From Gilvibacter sp. (lineage in GTDB: Bacteria; Bacteroidota; Bacteroidia; Flavobacteriales; Flavobacteriaceae): 32,491 nucleotides of DNA. The notes under the pieces were generated by a model. It was not told where the DNA came from, did not search any database, and was given only the letters and a program-made list of their open reading frames with translations. Numbering within the stretch: position 1 is the stretch's first letter; each line of letters starts with the position of its first letter. Shown here one piece after another: positions 1-8,542 of this stretch. The stretch covers positions 1-32,491 of the forward strand of contig NZ_JABSPU010000025.1 in assembly GCF_013214815.1 (NCBI RefSeq), read 5' to 3'. A program made the position numbers and the translations under genes.

Positions 1-23
1 CAAACAGGGTATTTCGCATGAAA

Positions 24-740
24 CTAAAACAGTTGATTCAACACCGTCAAAGACTGGGGTGCTTTATAATTTTGCAAATGTAGCTGATAATACCTCAATA
101 GCAAATTTAACACCTCCAATCGGCCTGATTTTGGCACTTTGACGCTCGTAGATGCATCAAAATCTATACCGAAAAACTGCTTGAAATGACTCACCACCTC
201 ATCACAATTACACATGGGGTCAATGACCGGCTCGGTGAATCGGCCTTCAAGTAAATGAAAACAAGGCAGTTCCATGGCTTGATCGTCTGGATAAAAGCCC
301 AAATATCTACTCAGTTGCAAGAGAAAAACAATGTGAAAACTGGCGTAGCTCTTGGCCTCATCCAGCCACACAAAAGACTCCGCCAAATAATCAAAAAGCG
401 GATTGTTGGGTTCTTCTTCTTGAATAGAATGTTGCAACATCTCTGCCAGGAACATCACTAAGGTCTGCTTAATGATATCCGTATGCAGCTCTTGATAAGG
501 CACTAACAGCCGCGCTTCTTTGATGTATTCTAAGTTCCGATTGTCTTTGTGATTGGCTTCGATCTCCAAAAGACTCAAGGGTAAAAAGAGCGCCTTTTTA
601 AGCTTGCCTTTCTTGCTTTTGAGCACTCCGCGAAGCAAATAGGACTTTAAGCCTGCTTGTCGGGTATAGCACTTTACGATCAGATCGGCCTCGCCGTATT
701 TTAAAGAAGAAATAACCAGTGCAGGCGTAGTGACGTGCAT
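24..740 (-). CDS. recO: DNA repair protein RecO
   Basis: RecO (238 aa) works in the RecFOR pathway, binding single-stranded DNA and SSB and helping RecA load at gaps. The N-terminus (MHVTTPALVISSLKYGEADL) is the typical OB-fold start of Bacteroidota RecO, followed by the basic stretch LRGVLKSKKGKLKKALFLPL and a helical C-terminal domain. The length is normal for the family. I see no CxxC pairs of the zinc-binding type, only an isolated CNC near residue 178. The ATG overlaps the porZ stop by one base (TAATG), so it is probably translated by coupling from the porZ message. recO beside porZ is a recurrent flavobacterial arrangement. The 23 bases after the stop hold nothing I can identify. Confidence 0.95.
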   Translation of the reverse strand: MHVTTPALVISSLKYGEADLIVKCYTRQAGLKSYLLRGVLKSKKGKLKKALFLPLSLLEIEANHKDNRNLEYIKEARLLVPYQELHTDIIKQTLVMFLAEMLQHSIQEEEPNNPLFDYLAESFVWLDEAKSYASFHIVFLLQLSRYLGFYPDDQAMELPCFHLLEGRFTEPVIDPMCNCDEVVSHFKQFFGIDFDASTSVKVPKSGRLEVLNLLLRYYQLHLQNYKAPQSLTVLNQLF

Positions 741-3007
741 TAGCGAACAATCATGATTTTAGAAACCTTGGTCTCCAAGGCGTCCTCTGTAGTCGCCATA
801 ATAAAATACACTCCAGAACGCACGCGGTACTTTCCAAAGGCAGTCGTATCCCATTGAACACTTCCACCTTCTGAGGTCTGCTCAAAAACCAAGTTGCCCT
901 CCAAGTCAGTGATCTTAACGTTGGCACCCTCTGTAAGACCGTCAATAGTTACAGGACCGCTATATTCAGGACGGACTGGATTTGGGAAGGCATAGAGCCC
1001 TTGAAGATCATCTCTAGGATCTGTAGCACGGCCGTTAAAAGCAACCAAACCGTTTGTGGTGGCAAAGTAGACGCGTCCACTGAGTCCATCAATGGCAATA
1101 TCTTGCACGTTGTTTGAGGGTAAAGGCGAATTGTCTTTGGTGAATCTGAGCAAAGTCTCTTGGCCGTTGGCTGAGAAATAAAACACTCCCGATGTTGCCG
1201 TGGCTACCCATTTGTTGTTGGAACCGTCTACTTCAATATCTGTTATGGGTTGCTCAAAAAGTAATTCCTGAGGAACTCCATTCTCTAAGATGATGATCTG
1301 GTTTGAGTCAACATTGCTACCTTCTTCAAAAATGCCACCCACATTAAAGAACACCCGTAAACCTTGAGTAGTTCCTATCCAAAGGCGGTTGTTGTTGTCA
1401 AAGGCTAAAGCGCGGACATCATTAAAAGGTAGGTTTCCGCTTCCAATGCCTTCTGAAATCTTTCTAAATTCTCCAGAGTTTGGACTGTAGGCGATCACGC
1501 CATTCTGGGCGCTTCCAAAATAAATAAAGCCTTCTCGACTGACTTTAAGTTCTGTCAAGGCCAAATCGCCATCGGGAATAACTGAGGTCACATCTACAGA
1601 AGAGATAGCCCCGCCAGGAGTAATTCGTTTTAAACCGTCGTCCACCAAAGATTGTACAAACCACAAATTCCCTTCTCGGTCAAAGTCGGCTCCATAAATA
1701 CGAATGTCTGTGATCTCTGCGGATATGGTTTCCAGCGGACTGTTGCTGTCGTCATATAAAATTGTGGGAGTACCTTCTCGCAACTCCAACAATCCTGAAT
1801 TGAAAGAGCTGAAATACACCTGGGAGGTATCTGCAGGATTGATGGTCACATTGACAATATCATTGGCCTGAAAGATGTCTTCATAACTGTAATTCCGCCA
1901 AGAATCGTTAAACAAACGACTCATTCCAAAGCGGCTCAATGGAAAAGGGTTAAAAGACACCGTCACATCACCAAAAGAAGCATAGAGCTGATTCGGTGCA
2001 GCATCAATGGCAAAGACACGGTTTCTCAAAGGACCGTCTGGTAAAACCTGCGTGGGTATATTGGATCCAAAAGGCACTTCCAGAATTCCAAATTCACGCG
2101 TACCCATATAGATATTGCCGTTTTTGGCAGAACCCGCATTGAGGCGGTAATCAAATCCCGGCAGGCCCGTTACAAAGGCAACCTTTTCAAAGTCCGTATT
2201 GTAAACGTGTACTTGATTCAGCGTTGTTGCGATCAAGTACTCATCCGTAGCTCTAAAGTCAATAATTCCCTCATCTAGAGTTTCCAACAACGTAAAGCCT
2301 CCACCTTCGTTTTGACGGGAGATCTGCCCGGCAAATCGAGATAAATACAAAGTGCCGTTAAAGTTCACCACTCCGCGTTGGGCTGTAATTACCGTGTCCC
2401 AAAGGTTAAAGTCAATCAGATCGGGGCTGGATTGATCCGCTCGTTTTAATCCTTCTAAAGGTGCGACGGCATAGATAAATCCGTCTACAACCGTAGTTTG
2501 GATAATCCGCAGACGCGTTCCTCCGGCTCCAATGAAAAAGGTATCTCCAAATTCAAGAGCGCTCAGATCGTATTCAGAAATACCGTAGTCCGTACTGATG
2601 TATAGAATGTCTTCAAATTCATAAAAATGGTTGATCCGCTTCTCATCTGGCGGGACGGCCAATTCGTCCAAAATATCTACTACGGTGACTACTTCGCCAC
2701 CTTCCAATACCACCTCCAATAGTCCGTTGGCATAACCAATGATGGTGAGATTATTGGCTTGACTGTAGTAAATGGTGGAGATCTCTTCTCCAGAAAGTCC
2801 TTGAATGGAAGAGGTTGTGGTGATCTCTCTTGTGGTAAGATCGAGCTCAAAATAGGCGTTCTCTGCAGCAACGATCAGCTCATCGGGGCCTTCTGAAATA
2901 TCTACGGTGGTATTGTATGAGAAGTAACCCGTCCAACTGTCTTCAAAATTTTGAGCAGTTGCCGTGAGTCCCATCAGCAGGAAAACAAAAAATAATGCAG
3001 AGCGCAT
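740..3007 (-). CDS. porZ: PorZ-like type IX secretion protein (beta-propeller, T9SS C-terminal domain)
   Basis: Probable PorZ homologue, 755 aa from the chosen ATG. In Porphyromonas gingivalis PorZ is a surface protein of the T9SS attachment complex that delivers A-LPS to the PorU sortase. Seen here: a clean signal peptide (MRSALFFVFLLMGLTATAQ), many repeats of the two-component-regulator propeller type (motifs such as DREGNLWFV, DNNNRLWIGTTQGL and DGSNNKWVATATSGVFYF), and a last ~75 residues with the T9SS sorting-domain pattern: YAFPNPVRPEYSGPVTI, then VKITDLEGNLVFE, then GVYFIMAT and a KIMIVR end. A GTG at 3034 would add nine residues in front of the signal peptide; I prefer the internal ATG at 3007. 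The gene is followed by recO with a one-base overlap. A 162-bp inverted-repeat element lies just upstream. Confidence 0.88.
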   Translation of the reverse strand: MRSALFFVFLLMGLTATAQNFEDSWTGYFSYNTTVDISEGPDELIVAAENAYFELDLTTREITTTSSIQGLSGEEISTIYYSQANNLTIIGYANGLLEVVLEGGEVVTVVDILDELAVPPDEKRINHFYEFEDILYISTDYGISEYDLSALEFGDTFFIGAGGTRLRIIQTTVVDGFIYAVAPLEGLKRADQSSPDLIDFNLWDTVITAQRGVVNFNGTLYLSRFAGQISRQNEGGGFTLLETLDEGIIDFRATDEYLIATTLNQVHVYNTDFEKVAFVTGLPGFDYRLNAGSAKNGNIYMGTREFGILEVPFGSNIPTQVLPDGPLRNRVFAIDAAPNQLYASFGDVTVSFNPFPLSRFGMSRLFNDSWRNYSYEDIFQANDIVNVTINPADTSQVYFSSFNSGLLELREGTPTILYDDSNSPLETISAEITDIRIYGADFDREGNLWFVQSLVDDGLKRITPGGAISSVDVTSVIPDGDLALTELKVSREGFIYFGSAQNGVIAYSPNSGEFRKISEGIGSGNLPFNDVRALAFDNNNRLWIGTTQGLRVFFNVGGIFEEGSNVDSNQIIILENGVPQELLFEQPITDIEVDGSNNKWVATATSGVFYFSANGQETLLRFTKDNSPLPSNNVQDIAIDGLSGRVYFATTNGLVAFNGRATDPRDDLQGLYAFPNPVRPEYSGPVTIDGLTEGANVKITDLEGNLVFEQTSEGGSVQWDTTAFGKYRVRSGVYFIMATTEDALETKVSKIMIVR

Positions 3008-3056
3008 GCCGGAAGCTTTTCTTCTAAATAACACGCTAAAATAGCTTTTATTGCAA

Positions 3057-3218
3057 GAACTGTCTTGAGGTTATATCTATTTGCTAAAAAAATATTCTTT
3101 TAAGTTCTGTCTTCGCCTTTTTCTCCTTCCGTAGCGCTGCTATGCAACTCGAAAAATCCTTCAACATAACTCAAAACTCTAATTTTTCGCTTTACTAGAG
3201 ATAACCCCAAGACAGTTC
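3057..3218. repeat. Intergenic element bounded by 23-bp inverted repeats
   Basis: The left end at 3057-3079 (begins GAACTGTCTTGAGGTTAT) and the reverse complement of the right end at 3196-3218 agree at 21 of 23 positions. A second inverted pair lies inside: CGAAAAAT near 3150-3157 and ATTTTTCG at 3182-3189. The element fills most of the porZ-gdhA intergenic space and begins about 50 bases upstream of the preferred porZ start. I see no clear target-site duplication and no transposase. It could be a MITE-like or REP-like repeat, or a structured 5' leader of porZ. The copy number elsewhere in the genome cannot be seen from this window. Confidence 0.6.
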
Positions 3219-3236
3219 ACTCTTTTTATAACCAAC

Positions 3237-3270
3237 AAAAAAACCGCCGAAACTTGCGCTTCGACGGTTT
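3237..3270 (-). terminator. Rho-independent terminator of gdhA
   Basis: Two arms, 3241-3251 (AAACCGCCGAA) and 3260-3270 (TTCGACGGTTT), form an 11-bp stem with one mismatch that becomes a G-U pair in the minus-strand RNA. The loop is 8 nt. On the minus strand it is followed by a run of seven T, 22 bases after the gdhA stop. Confidence 0.8.
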
Positions 3271-3292
3271 TACTATCTCTAAAAAGGAGAAT

Positions 3293-4636
3293 TTATACCA
3301 CCCCTTGTGCGAGCATAGCATCTGCTACTTTCACAAAGCCGGCTACATTGGCTCCTTTTACATAATCTACATAACCATCACCGTCTTTTCCGTACTTCAC
3401 ACAAGCATCGTGAATGTCATTCATGATCTTGTGAAGGCGCTGGTCAACTTCTTCAGCCGTCCAGTTCATACGCAAAGAGTTCTGTGACATTTCCAAACCA
3501 GAAGTGGCTACCCCACCAGCGTTAGAAGCCTTTCCGGGAGAGAAAAGGATCTTCGCTTTGTGGAATACTTCAATGGCTTCTGGCGTACAAGGCATGTTTG
3601 CACCTTCTCCAACACAGAATACTCCGTTGTCCACTAAGGTTTTAGCCTCATCTCCGTTCAATTCGTTTTGAGTTGCGCAAGGAAGTGCAATATCTCCAGC
3701 AATTCCCCAAGGACGCTCACCTTCAAAGAACTTCGCCGATGGATACTCGTTCACATATTCCTTGATACGACCACGTTTGTTGTTCTTAAGGTCCATGATG
3801 AAGGCCAGTTTATCGGCATCAATTCCATCTGGATCGTGAATGAATCCACCAGAATCACTCATGGTTACCACGTTTCCGCCAAGCTCAGTCGCTTTTTCAC
3901 AAGCAAACTGTGCTACGTTTCCTGAACCAGAGATCAAAACTGTTTTACCTTGGAAGCTCTCTCCGCGAGTCCCTAACATGTTTTGCGCAAAGTATACGTT
4001 ACCGTAACCTGTAGCTTCTGGACGGATCAAAGATCCACCGTAAGCCAAACCTTTACCAGTCAAAACTCCAGTAAATTCGTTGCGAAGGCGCTTATATTGA
4101 CCAAACATATATCCGATCTCACGACCACCCACTCCAATATCACCGGCAGGTACGTCGGTATTAGGGCCAATGTGGCGCGCTAATTCTGTCATAAAGCTCT
4201 GGCAAAAGCGCATTACTTCTGCATCTGACTTTCCTTTAGGGTTGAAGTTAGATCCACCTTTACCACCACCCATAGGAAGTGTAGTAAGGCTGTTCTTGAA
4301 TACTTGCTCAAAACCGAGGAACTTTAGAATACTCAAATTCACAGAAGGGTGAAAACGAAGTCCTCCTTTGTAAGGACCAATCGCAGAATTGAATTCTACT
4401 CGGTATCCTTTGTTTACTTGAATGTTACCTTCATCATCGGTCCAAGGCACGCGGAATAGAATGGTGCGCTCTGGCTCAACCATACGCTCAAGCAACTTGG
4501 CGTTCTGGTATTTCTCGTTGGACTCAATGAAAGGGATCACAGTTTCTGCTACCTCAGTCACGGCTTGCATGAATTCCGGTTCGTTCGGATTGTCTGCAGC
4601 TACCGCATCGATAAAGTCTTTAATGCTTTGTTTCAT
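3293..4636 (-). CDS. gdhA: NADP-specific glutamate dehydrogenase
   Basis: Cytoplasmic hexameric enzyme (447 aa, the usual size) that reductively aminates 2-oxoglutarate to glutamate with NADPH, a main route of ammonium assimilation. Visible signatures: GPYKGGLRFHPSV with substrate-binding Lys90, PMGGGKGGSNFNPKGKS with catalytic Lys126, PAGDIGVGGREIGYM with Asp166, and the Rossmann motif GSGNVAQFACEKA near residue 237. The length and the GGLRFHP/PMGGGKGG signature indicate the NADP-dependent GdhA group rather than the large or NAD catabolic types. It is transcribed alone: a hairpin terminator follows the stop, and a candidate -7 box (CAAAGATA on the plus strand, 4764-4771) lies in the 250-bp divergent intergenic region. 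Confidence 0.97.
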   Translation of the reverse strand: MKQSIKDFIDAVAADNPNEPEFMQAVTEVAETVIPFIESNEKYQNAKLLERMVEPERTILFRVPWTDDEGNIQVNKGYRVEFNSAIGPYKGGLRFHPSVNLSILKFLGFEQVFKNSLTTLPMGGGKGGSNFNPKGKSDAEVMRFCQSFMTELARHIGPNTDVPAGDIGVGGREIGYMFGQYKRLRNEFTGVLTGKGLAYGGSLIRPEATGYGNVYFAQNMLGTRGESFQGKTVLISGSGNVAQFACEKATELGGNVVTMSDSGGFIHDPDGIDADKLAFIMDLKNNKRGRIKEYVNEYPSAKFFEGERPWGIAGDIALPCATQNELNGDEAKTLVDNGVFCVGEGANMPCTPEAIEVFHKAKILFSPGKASNAGGVATSGLEMSQNSLRMNWTAEEVDQRLHKIMNDIHDACVKYGKDGDGYVDYVKGANVAGFVKVADAMLAQGVV

Positions 4637-4763
4637 TTTTAGTTTGATTTAACCTGCGAAGGTTTTTCTCCTACAGGCCGCTAAATATGCAATTTACGGT
4701 TGATTTTTCGTTTCCACATGGGGAAACTAACCCGATTTACGAAAACGTTTGCGTAAATCTCGG

Positions 4764-4771
4764 CAAAGATA
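4764..4771 (-). promoter_or_regulatory. Candidate -7 box for gdhA
   Basis: The minus strand reads TATCTTTG, a perfect match to the Bacteroidota -7 consensus TANNTTTG. It lies 127 bases before the gdhA ATG, which would leave a fairly long leader. I could not find a convincing -33 TTG at normal spacing. Confidence 0.35.
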
Positions 4772-4853
4772 GTTTATCTCTATAAATGGGGCTTTGTTTT
4801 TCATAAAATTCGCACTTAAAAAAAGCTTAATTTCCTTGTTAAGGGTATTTTTA

Positions 4854-4861
4854 TATATTTG
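4854..4861 (+). promoter_or_regulatory. Candidate -7 box for the outer-membrane-type gene at 4889
   Basis: TATATTTG matches TANNTTTG. A TTG at 4836-4838 lies 15 bases upstream and could be the -33 element. The match ends 27 bases before the preferred ATG at 4889, which argues against the upstream in-frame TTG at 4859 being the start. Confidence 0.5.
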
Positions 4862-4888
4862 CTATGTCTCAAATCAATCCGTAATTCC

Positions 4889-5674
4889 ATGAAAACCAGA
4901 TATGCATTCTTGGTCTTCGTCTTATTTTTAGCGGGCAGTTCTGTCGTACGTGGCCAACTTGGCTTTTCGCACGAAGTAGGTCTTCTATCCGGTCCGGTAG
5001 CCTTCCAATCGGACTATGGACTCCGTAATAATTTCGAAACAAACAGCGGAAACATGGGTATTGGTTTTGCCCTTGTTCACTATATAAACTTCGCTTACAG
5101 AGCGGATTGTAACTGTTATGCGCGTGATACCTATTTCAGTGATCACTTCAAAGTTCGCTCAGAAATTGACTTTCATTATACCAAGTTGAATCACTTTGGA
5201 GAAGAGGCAGAAAGCCCTTCTGATGAAGGACAAGACTTGCGCGATATGGAAGGTCGTGCACAAGTATTTGAGATTGGAACCGGATTGGAATACTTTCCTT
5301 TGAGTATTAGAGATTATGTGGCCGGAGCTTACCGTTGGGCGCCTTATGTTGGCGTTGGATTCCACTATGTAAGTTTTAACCCACGCACCACTTCAAAGCA
5401 GCCTGGAATTATTGGTCTGTCACCAGAAAACACCTTTGACCCGTTCATAGGCGGGGTGAATGACCAGCAAGACAATACCTGGTCTATCGTTTGGGGAATT
5501 GGTACTCGTTTTAAACTATCGCCATTGAGTGATTTGGTTTTAGAGTCGCGTTGGCACTATTACTTATCTAACTGGGTGGATGGTTTGAATCCAGACGATG
5601 AGGCCTATCCTGCAGATAAATTCAACGACTGGATCTATTGGGTTCAGGTTGGATATATCTACTACTTGGATTAA
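4889..5674 (+). CDS. THC0290_0291-family exported protein (flavobacterial, function unknown)
   Basis: Protein of 261 aa with a signal peptide (MKTRYAFLVFVLFLAGSSVVRG) and a body rich in aromatic, alternating residues (VGVGFHYVSFNPRTT, DLVLESRWHYYLSNWVDGL, DWIYWVQVGYIYYLD) like a small outer-membrane beta-barrel. The segments HEVGLLSGPVAFQSDYG and FAYRADCNCYARDTYF with a CxC motif match what I recall of the flavobacterial family called THC0290_0291, which has no known function. I start at the ATG because a TTG at 4859 falls on the promoter box and would add ten residues before the signal peptide. It is divergent from gdhA. Its stop shares the TTAA at 5671-5674 with the stop of the facing gene, so there is no room for a terminator between them. 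Confidence 0.8.
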   Translation: MKTRYAFLVFVLFLAGSSVVRGQLGFSHEVGLLSGPVAFQSDYGLRNNFETNSGNMGIGFALVHYINFAYRADCNCYARDTYFSDHFKVRSEIDFHYTKLNHFGEEAESPSDEGQDLRDMEGRAQVFEIGTGLEYFPLSIRDYVAGAYRWAPYVGVGFHYVSFNPRTTSKQPGIIGLSPENTFDPFIGGVNDQQDNTWSIVWGIGTRFKLSPLSDLVLESRWHYYLSNWVDGLNPDDEAYPADKFNDWIYWVQVGYIYYLD

Positions 5675-6813
5675 TCTAAGGCCTGCTTTAAATCAGCAAT
5701 TAAATCTTCTTCATCTTCGATCCCCACACTCAGGCGGATCAACGATTCTTTTATTCCGTTTTTTTCGCGTTCTTCTTTAGGAATGGAACCGTGTGTCATA
5801 CTCGCCGGATGTCCGGCCAAGGATTCTACGCCACCCAAGGACTCTGCTAGGGTAAATATCTTTAGCTTTTCCACCACCTTCACCGCTCCTTCATAAGAAT
5901 CTTCTACCGTGGTAAAACTCATCATGCCGCCAAAATCCTTCATTTGGGCTTTGGCCACCTCATGGTTTGGATGATTCTCAAATCCTGGCCAATAGACCTT
6001 ATCGATCTTCGGATGGCTACTTAAGAACTCGGCCACGGCACGTCCGTTTTCACAGTGACGTTGCACGCGCAAATGCAAGGTCTTAATCCCGCGTAAAACC
6101 AAGAAGCAATCCTGAGGACCAGGAACGGCTCCACTGGAATTTCTAATGAAATACAGCTTATCTGCCAACTCTTGATCTTTAACGATTAAAGCGCCCATAA
6201 TCACATCAGAATGCCCTCCGAGGTATTTAGTAGCAGAATGCATCACTATGTCAGCGCCTAACTCTAAAGGTTGTTGTAAGTAAGGCGTGGCAAATGTATT
6301 GTCCACCCCCAAGAGCACCTTATTGGCCTTGGCAACCGCAGCAATTCCTTTAATGTCAATGATATTGAGCATGGGATTGGTTGGGGTTTCTACCCAAATC
6401 AACTTGGTATTCTCATTGATGTAGGAAGCCACCTTGTCTGCATTTTGCATGCCTACAAAGTGAAATTTGACACCAAACTTTTCAAAGATCTGTGTAAAGA
6501 GTCGGTAGGTTCCGCCATAGAGATCATTGGTAGAGACCACCTCATCTCCAGCCTTGAGTAATTTGAGCACCGCGTCAATAGCTGCCAAGCCCGAGCCAAA
6601 AGCAAAAGCGCGGTTTCCGCCTTCTAAAGCCGCCAAAGATCCTTCTAAGGCAGATCTTGTGGGATTGCTAGAACGGGCATATTGATGCCCCTTATGACCT
6701 CCTGGTGTGGTTTGGGAATAGGTACTGGTCTGATAGATGGGAGGCATTACCGAGCCGTAAGCCGGGTCTATTTCATGCTGTCCTCCGTGAATGGTCTTGG
6801 TATTAAATTTCAT
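5671..6813 (-). CDS. metB: Cystathionine gamma-synthase (PLP-dependent, Cys/Met metabolism family)
   Basis: PLP-dependent transsulfuration enzyme of 380 aa, normal for the family. In MetB it joins an activated homoserine with cysteine to give cystathionine. Seen: ARSSNPTRSALEGSLAALEG (family signature near residue 46), the YGGTYRLF phosphate-binding region, VETPTNPMLNIIDI, GVDNTFATPYLQQPL with the cofactor Asp171, and the Schiff-base motif MHSATKYLGGHSD with Lys196. The C-terminal SLGGVESLAGHPASMTHGSIP is also typical. Cystathionine gamma-lyase and related sulfhydrylases share these motifs, so the exact reaction is uncertain; gamma-synthase is the commonest call in flavobacteria. It stands alone on the minus strand and its stop overlaps that of the convergent gene. 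Confidence 0.88.
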   Translation of the reverse strand: MKFNTKTIHGGQHEIDPAYGSVMPPIYQTSTYSQTTPGGHKGHQYARSSNPTRSALEGSLAALEGGNRAFAFGSGLAAIDAVLKLLKAGDEVVSTNDLYGGTYRLFTQIFEKFGVKFHFVGMQNADKVASYINENTKLIWVETPTNPMLNIIDIKGIAAVAKANKVLLGVDNTFATPYLQQPLELGADIVMHSATKYLGGHSDVIMGALIVKDQELADKLYFIRNSSGAVPGPQDCFLVLRGIKTLHLRVQRHCENGRAVAEFLSSHPKIDKVYWPGFENHPNHEVAKAQMKDFGGMMSFTTVEDSYEGAVKVVEKLKIFTLAESLGGVESLAGHPASMTHGSIPKEEREKNGIKESLIRLSVGIEDEEDLIADLKQALD

Positions 6814-6903
6814 GAGCTAAAATTTACTTTATAAAAATACGCTATCTGAGACTCATTATTAAATTAGTGGCTACCTTTAATGCTTTAATTGAAGTTTGTG
6901 AAA

Positions 6904-7671
6904 ATGCGCCTGTCCTTCGTTTTGCTTGCACTGCTGATCCTTACTGGATGTAGTGACCAAAGCAACCTAAATTTTGTTCAAAAAGAAGTCAGTCCTGGAG
7001 CGCTTAGCCTTTGTGATCAGAGCAAATGCCCGGAGATCTCTGTGTTTTATGTAGAAGCAGATCCAACAGATCCGCGATCTGCAGTGATCAACGCGCAAAT
7101 TGAGCAGGAATTGGGAGAGATCATCTCTAGCACAGTAATGCCCGGAGACAGTTTGATCGCAGAAGTTCAACCTGCTTTGGACGCCTTTGTAAAGAGCTTT
7201 CAAGATTACTACGGAGATTTTCCAGAAGACGCTTTGACCTATGAATTGGATCTGGAACACCGAGTGAGTTTTCAAAATGAGGACCTGATCAGTCTCAGCA
7301 CGGTTTATTATACTTATACCGGAGGCGCTCACGGATATGGCAGCGAGTCTTATTTGAATCTCAATCCAGAAACAGGGATAGTCTACAGCCTGCCGGAACT
7401 CATAGATGACATGGACGAATTCACCGCCTTTGCAGAACGCCAATTCCGCACTCAAAACGGCATTGCCTTAGATGCCAACATAAGCAGCGGGCAATTCTTG
7501 TTTGATGAAGATACCTTCTTCTTGTCAGAAACCTATGGATTTAACGAGTCTGGAATGGTCTTTTACTATCCAACCTACTCCATTGGGAGTTATGCCGACG
7601 GTCCAGCCACTTTAGCGTTTACTTGGAAGCAGATCGGGCCTTGGCTCAATATCCCAGTGCCCGCTTTATAG
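6904..7671 (+). CDS. DUF3298/DUF4163 lipoprotein (RsiV-like extracellular domain)
   Basis: A 255-aa lipoprotein: MRLSFVLLALLILTGC ends in a lipobox (LTGC) and is followed by SDQSN, so it is probably anchored in the outer or inner membrane. The C-terminal half has the DUF3298 pattern (VYYTYTGGAHGYGSESYLNL, then TGIVYSLPELIDDMDEF and a final FYYPTYSIGSYADGP), preceded by a DUF4163-like region. The same fold occurs in the lysozyme-binding part of RsiV in Bacillus, but no anti-sigma segment is present, so the function is unknown. The ATG at 6904 is preferred over a TTG at 6889, because a TACCTTTA box lies at 6872-6879. Its last 26 bases overlap the 3' end of the convergent DinB-like gene. Confidence 0.85.
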   Translation: MRLSFVLLALLILTGCSDQSNLNFVQKEVSPGALSLCDQSKCPEISVFYVEADPTDPRSAVINAQIEQELGEIISSTVMPGDSLIAEVQPALDAFVKSFQDYYGDFPEDALTYELDLEHRVSFQNEDLISLSTVYYTYTGGAHGYGSESYLNLNPETGIVYSLPELIDDMDEFTAFAERQFRTQNGIALDANISSGQFLFDEDTFFLSETYGFNESGMVFYYPTYSIGSYADGPATLAFTWKQIGPWLNIPVPAL

Positions 7672-8107
7672 CCATCACATATCCTAAATGTAGGCCTTCA
7701 TGGAAGTTGTTGAATTCAATGGCCTCGTCCACGTCTGTTAATGTAGTGCCCGTGGTCACCATGTATTCCTTGTAACGACTAAAGAGTCCTTTGTTATAAT
7801 CGGCTCGGGTTTTATCCAGCAAGCTGAATAGTTGTTTTCTTAAGAGATCGACAGCTTCTTGATCCACGTCTCCCGTCACCTGACTTCCCTTACGATAGCC
7901 TGCCACTTCATTTTCTGTAATTGCCATGGGCAATCCAGAAAGGTTGTATACCAGTAATTGTTGCGTCACCACAACATGCTTGATATTCCAAAAGATGTTG
8001 TTTCTAAAATTGGGCGGAACCGTATTGAGTTGTTCCAAACTGAGGTTTTCTAAAAACCTATCCAAGATCAAACGGGTTTTGTAGGTGGTATCTATGCTGA
8101 ATTCCAT
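7646..8107 (-). CDS. DinB-like four-helix-bundle protein
   Basis: Small cytoplasmic protein (153 aa) of the DinB/YfiT superfamily, whose members bind a metal through conserved histidines and include thiol transferases; the substrate here is unknown. Visible: FWNIKHVVVTQQLLVYNLSG with a helix-2 His, and the C-terminal FHEGLHLGYVMAIKRALG with the paired histidines. The spacing is right for a three-His metal site. I start at the ATG at 8107 rather than the TTG two codons earlier. The gene is convergent with the lipoprotein gene, overlapping its 3' end by 26 bases, and divergent from the ArsC-like gene. Confidence 0.85.
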   Translation of the reverse strand: MEFSIDTTYKTRLILDRFLENLSLEQLNTVPPNFRNNIFWNIKHVVVTQQLLVYNLSGLPMAITENEVAGYRKGSQVTGDVDQEAVDLLRKQLFSLLDKTRADYNKGLFSRYKEYMVTTGTTLTDVDEAIEFNNFHEGLHLGYVMAIKRALGY

Positions 8108-8151
8108 GTTCAAATTTTTCTTAAAGGTAGTTCATTTGGTATGGATTGCCG

Positions 8152-8159
8152 TATTTTTG
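8152..8159 (+). promoter_or_regulatory. Candidate -7 box for the ArsC-like/EamA operon
   Basis: TATTTTTG is a perfect TANNTTTG match ending 32 bases before the ATG at 8192. The nearest TTG upstream (8136-8138) is 13 bases away, shorter than usual for a -33 element. Confidence 0.4.
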
Positions 8160-8191
8160 TGTAGCACGTAACTCAACCAAAATCAACCTTT

Positions 8192-8542
8192 ATGCGCACT
8201 GTATTTCACCTGTCTACTTGCAACACTTGTCAACGTATTCTTTCTGAATGGCAACTCCCTGCGGATGTGACCCTACAAGACATTAAAACAGAGGCCATCA
8301 CTGCAGATCAATTGGATCATATGAAAGCATTGGCCGGCAGTTATGAGGCTTTATTCAGCAAACGAGCTCAACTGTATCGCGGGCGCGGTTTGCATGAAAA
8401 GACTTTGAGTGAATCCGACTATCGCGAGCTTATTTTAGATCACTACACCTTTTTAAAGCGTCCTGTTTTGGTTTTAGACGATCAAATCTTTGTGGGCAAC
8501 AGTAAGAAAGTGGTCGCTGCTGCGTCTGAAGCTCTATCATGA
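8192..8542 (+). CDS. ArsC/Spx-family thioredoxin-fold protein
   Basis: A 116-aa protein of the arsenate reductase (ArsC)/Spx/YffB superfamily. Near the N-terminus is FHLSTCNTCQRIL, with a CxxC pair at Cys10 and Cys13, the arrangement seen in Spx-type members; classical plasmid ArsC has a single catalytic Cys followed by GTSRN. The conserved Arg-Pro of the family is present in FLKRPVLVLDDQIFVGN. The genome context offers no ars operon, so an arsenate role is only a family guess; a thiol oxidoreductase or regulator is equally possible. Its stop overlaps the next start by four bases (ATGA), indicating coupling with the transporter gene. Confidence 0.85.
   Translation: MRTVFHLSTCNTCQRILSEWQLPADVTLQDIKTEAITADQLDHMKALAGSYEALFSKRAQLYRGRGLHEKTLSESDYRELILDHYTFLKRPVLVLDDQIFVGNSKKVVAAASEALS

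Noticed and set aside
3084-3167. 27-codon minus-strand frame inside the inverted-repeat element
   Set aside because: It is short, without a clear signal, and lies inside a repeat; kept only as a comment on the element.
6967-7455. 162-codon minus-strand frame within the DUF3298 lipoprotein gene
   Set aside because: No domain, no start signal, and fully covered by a well-supported gene on the other strand.
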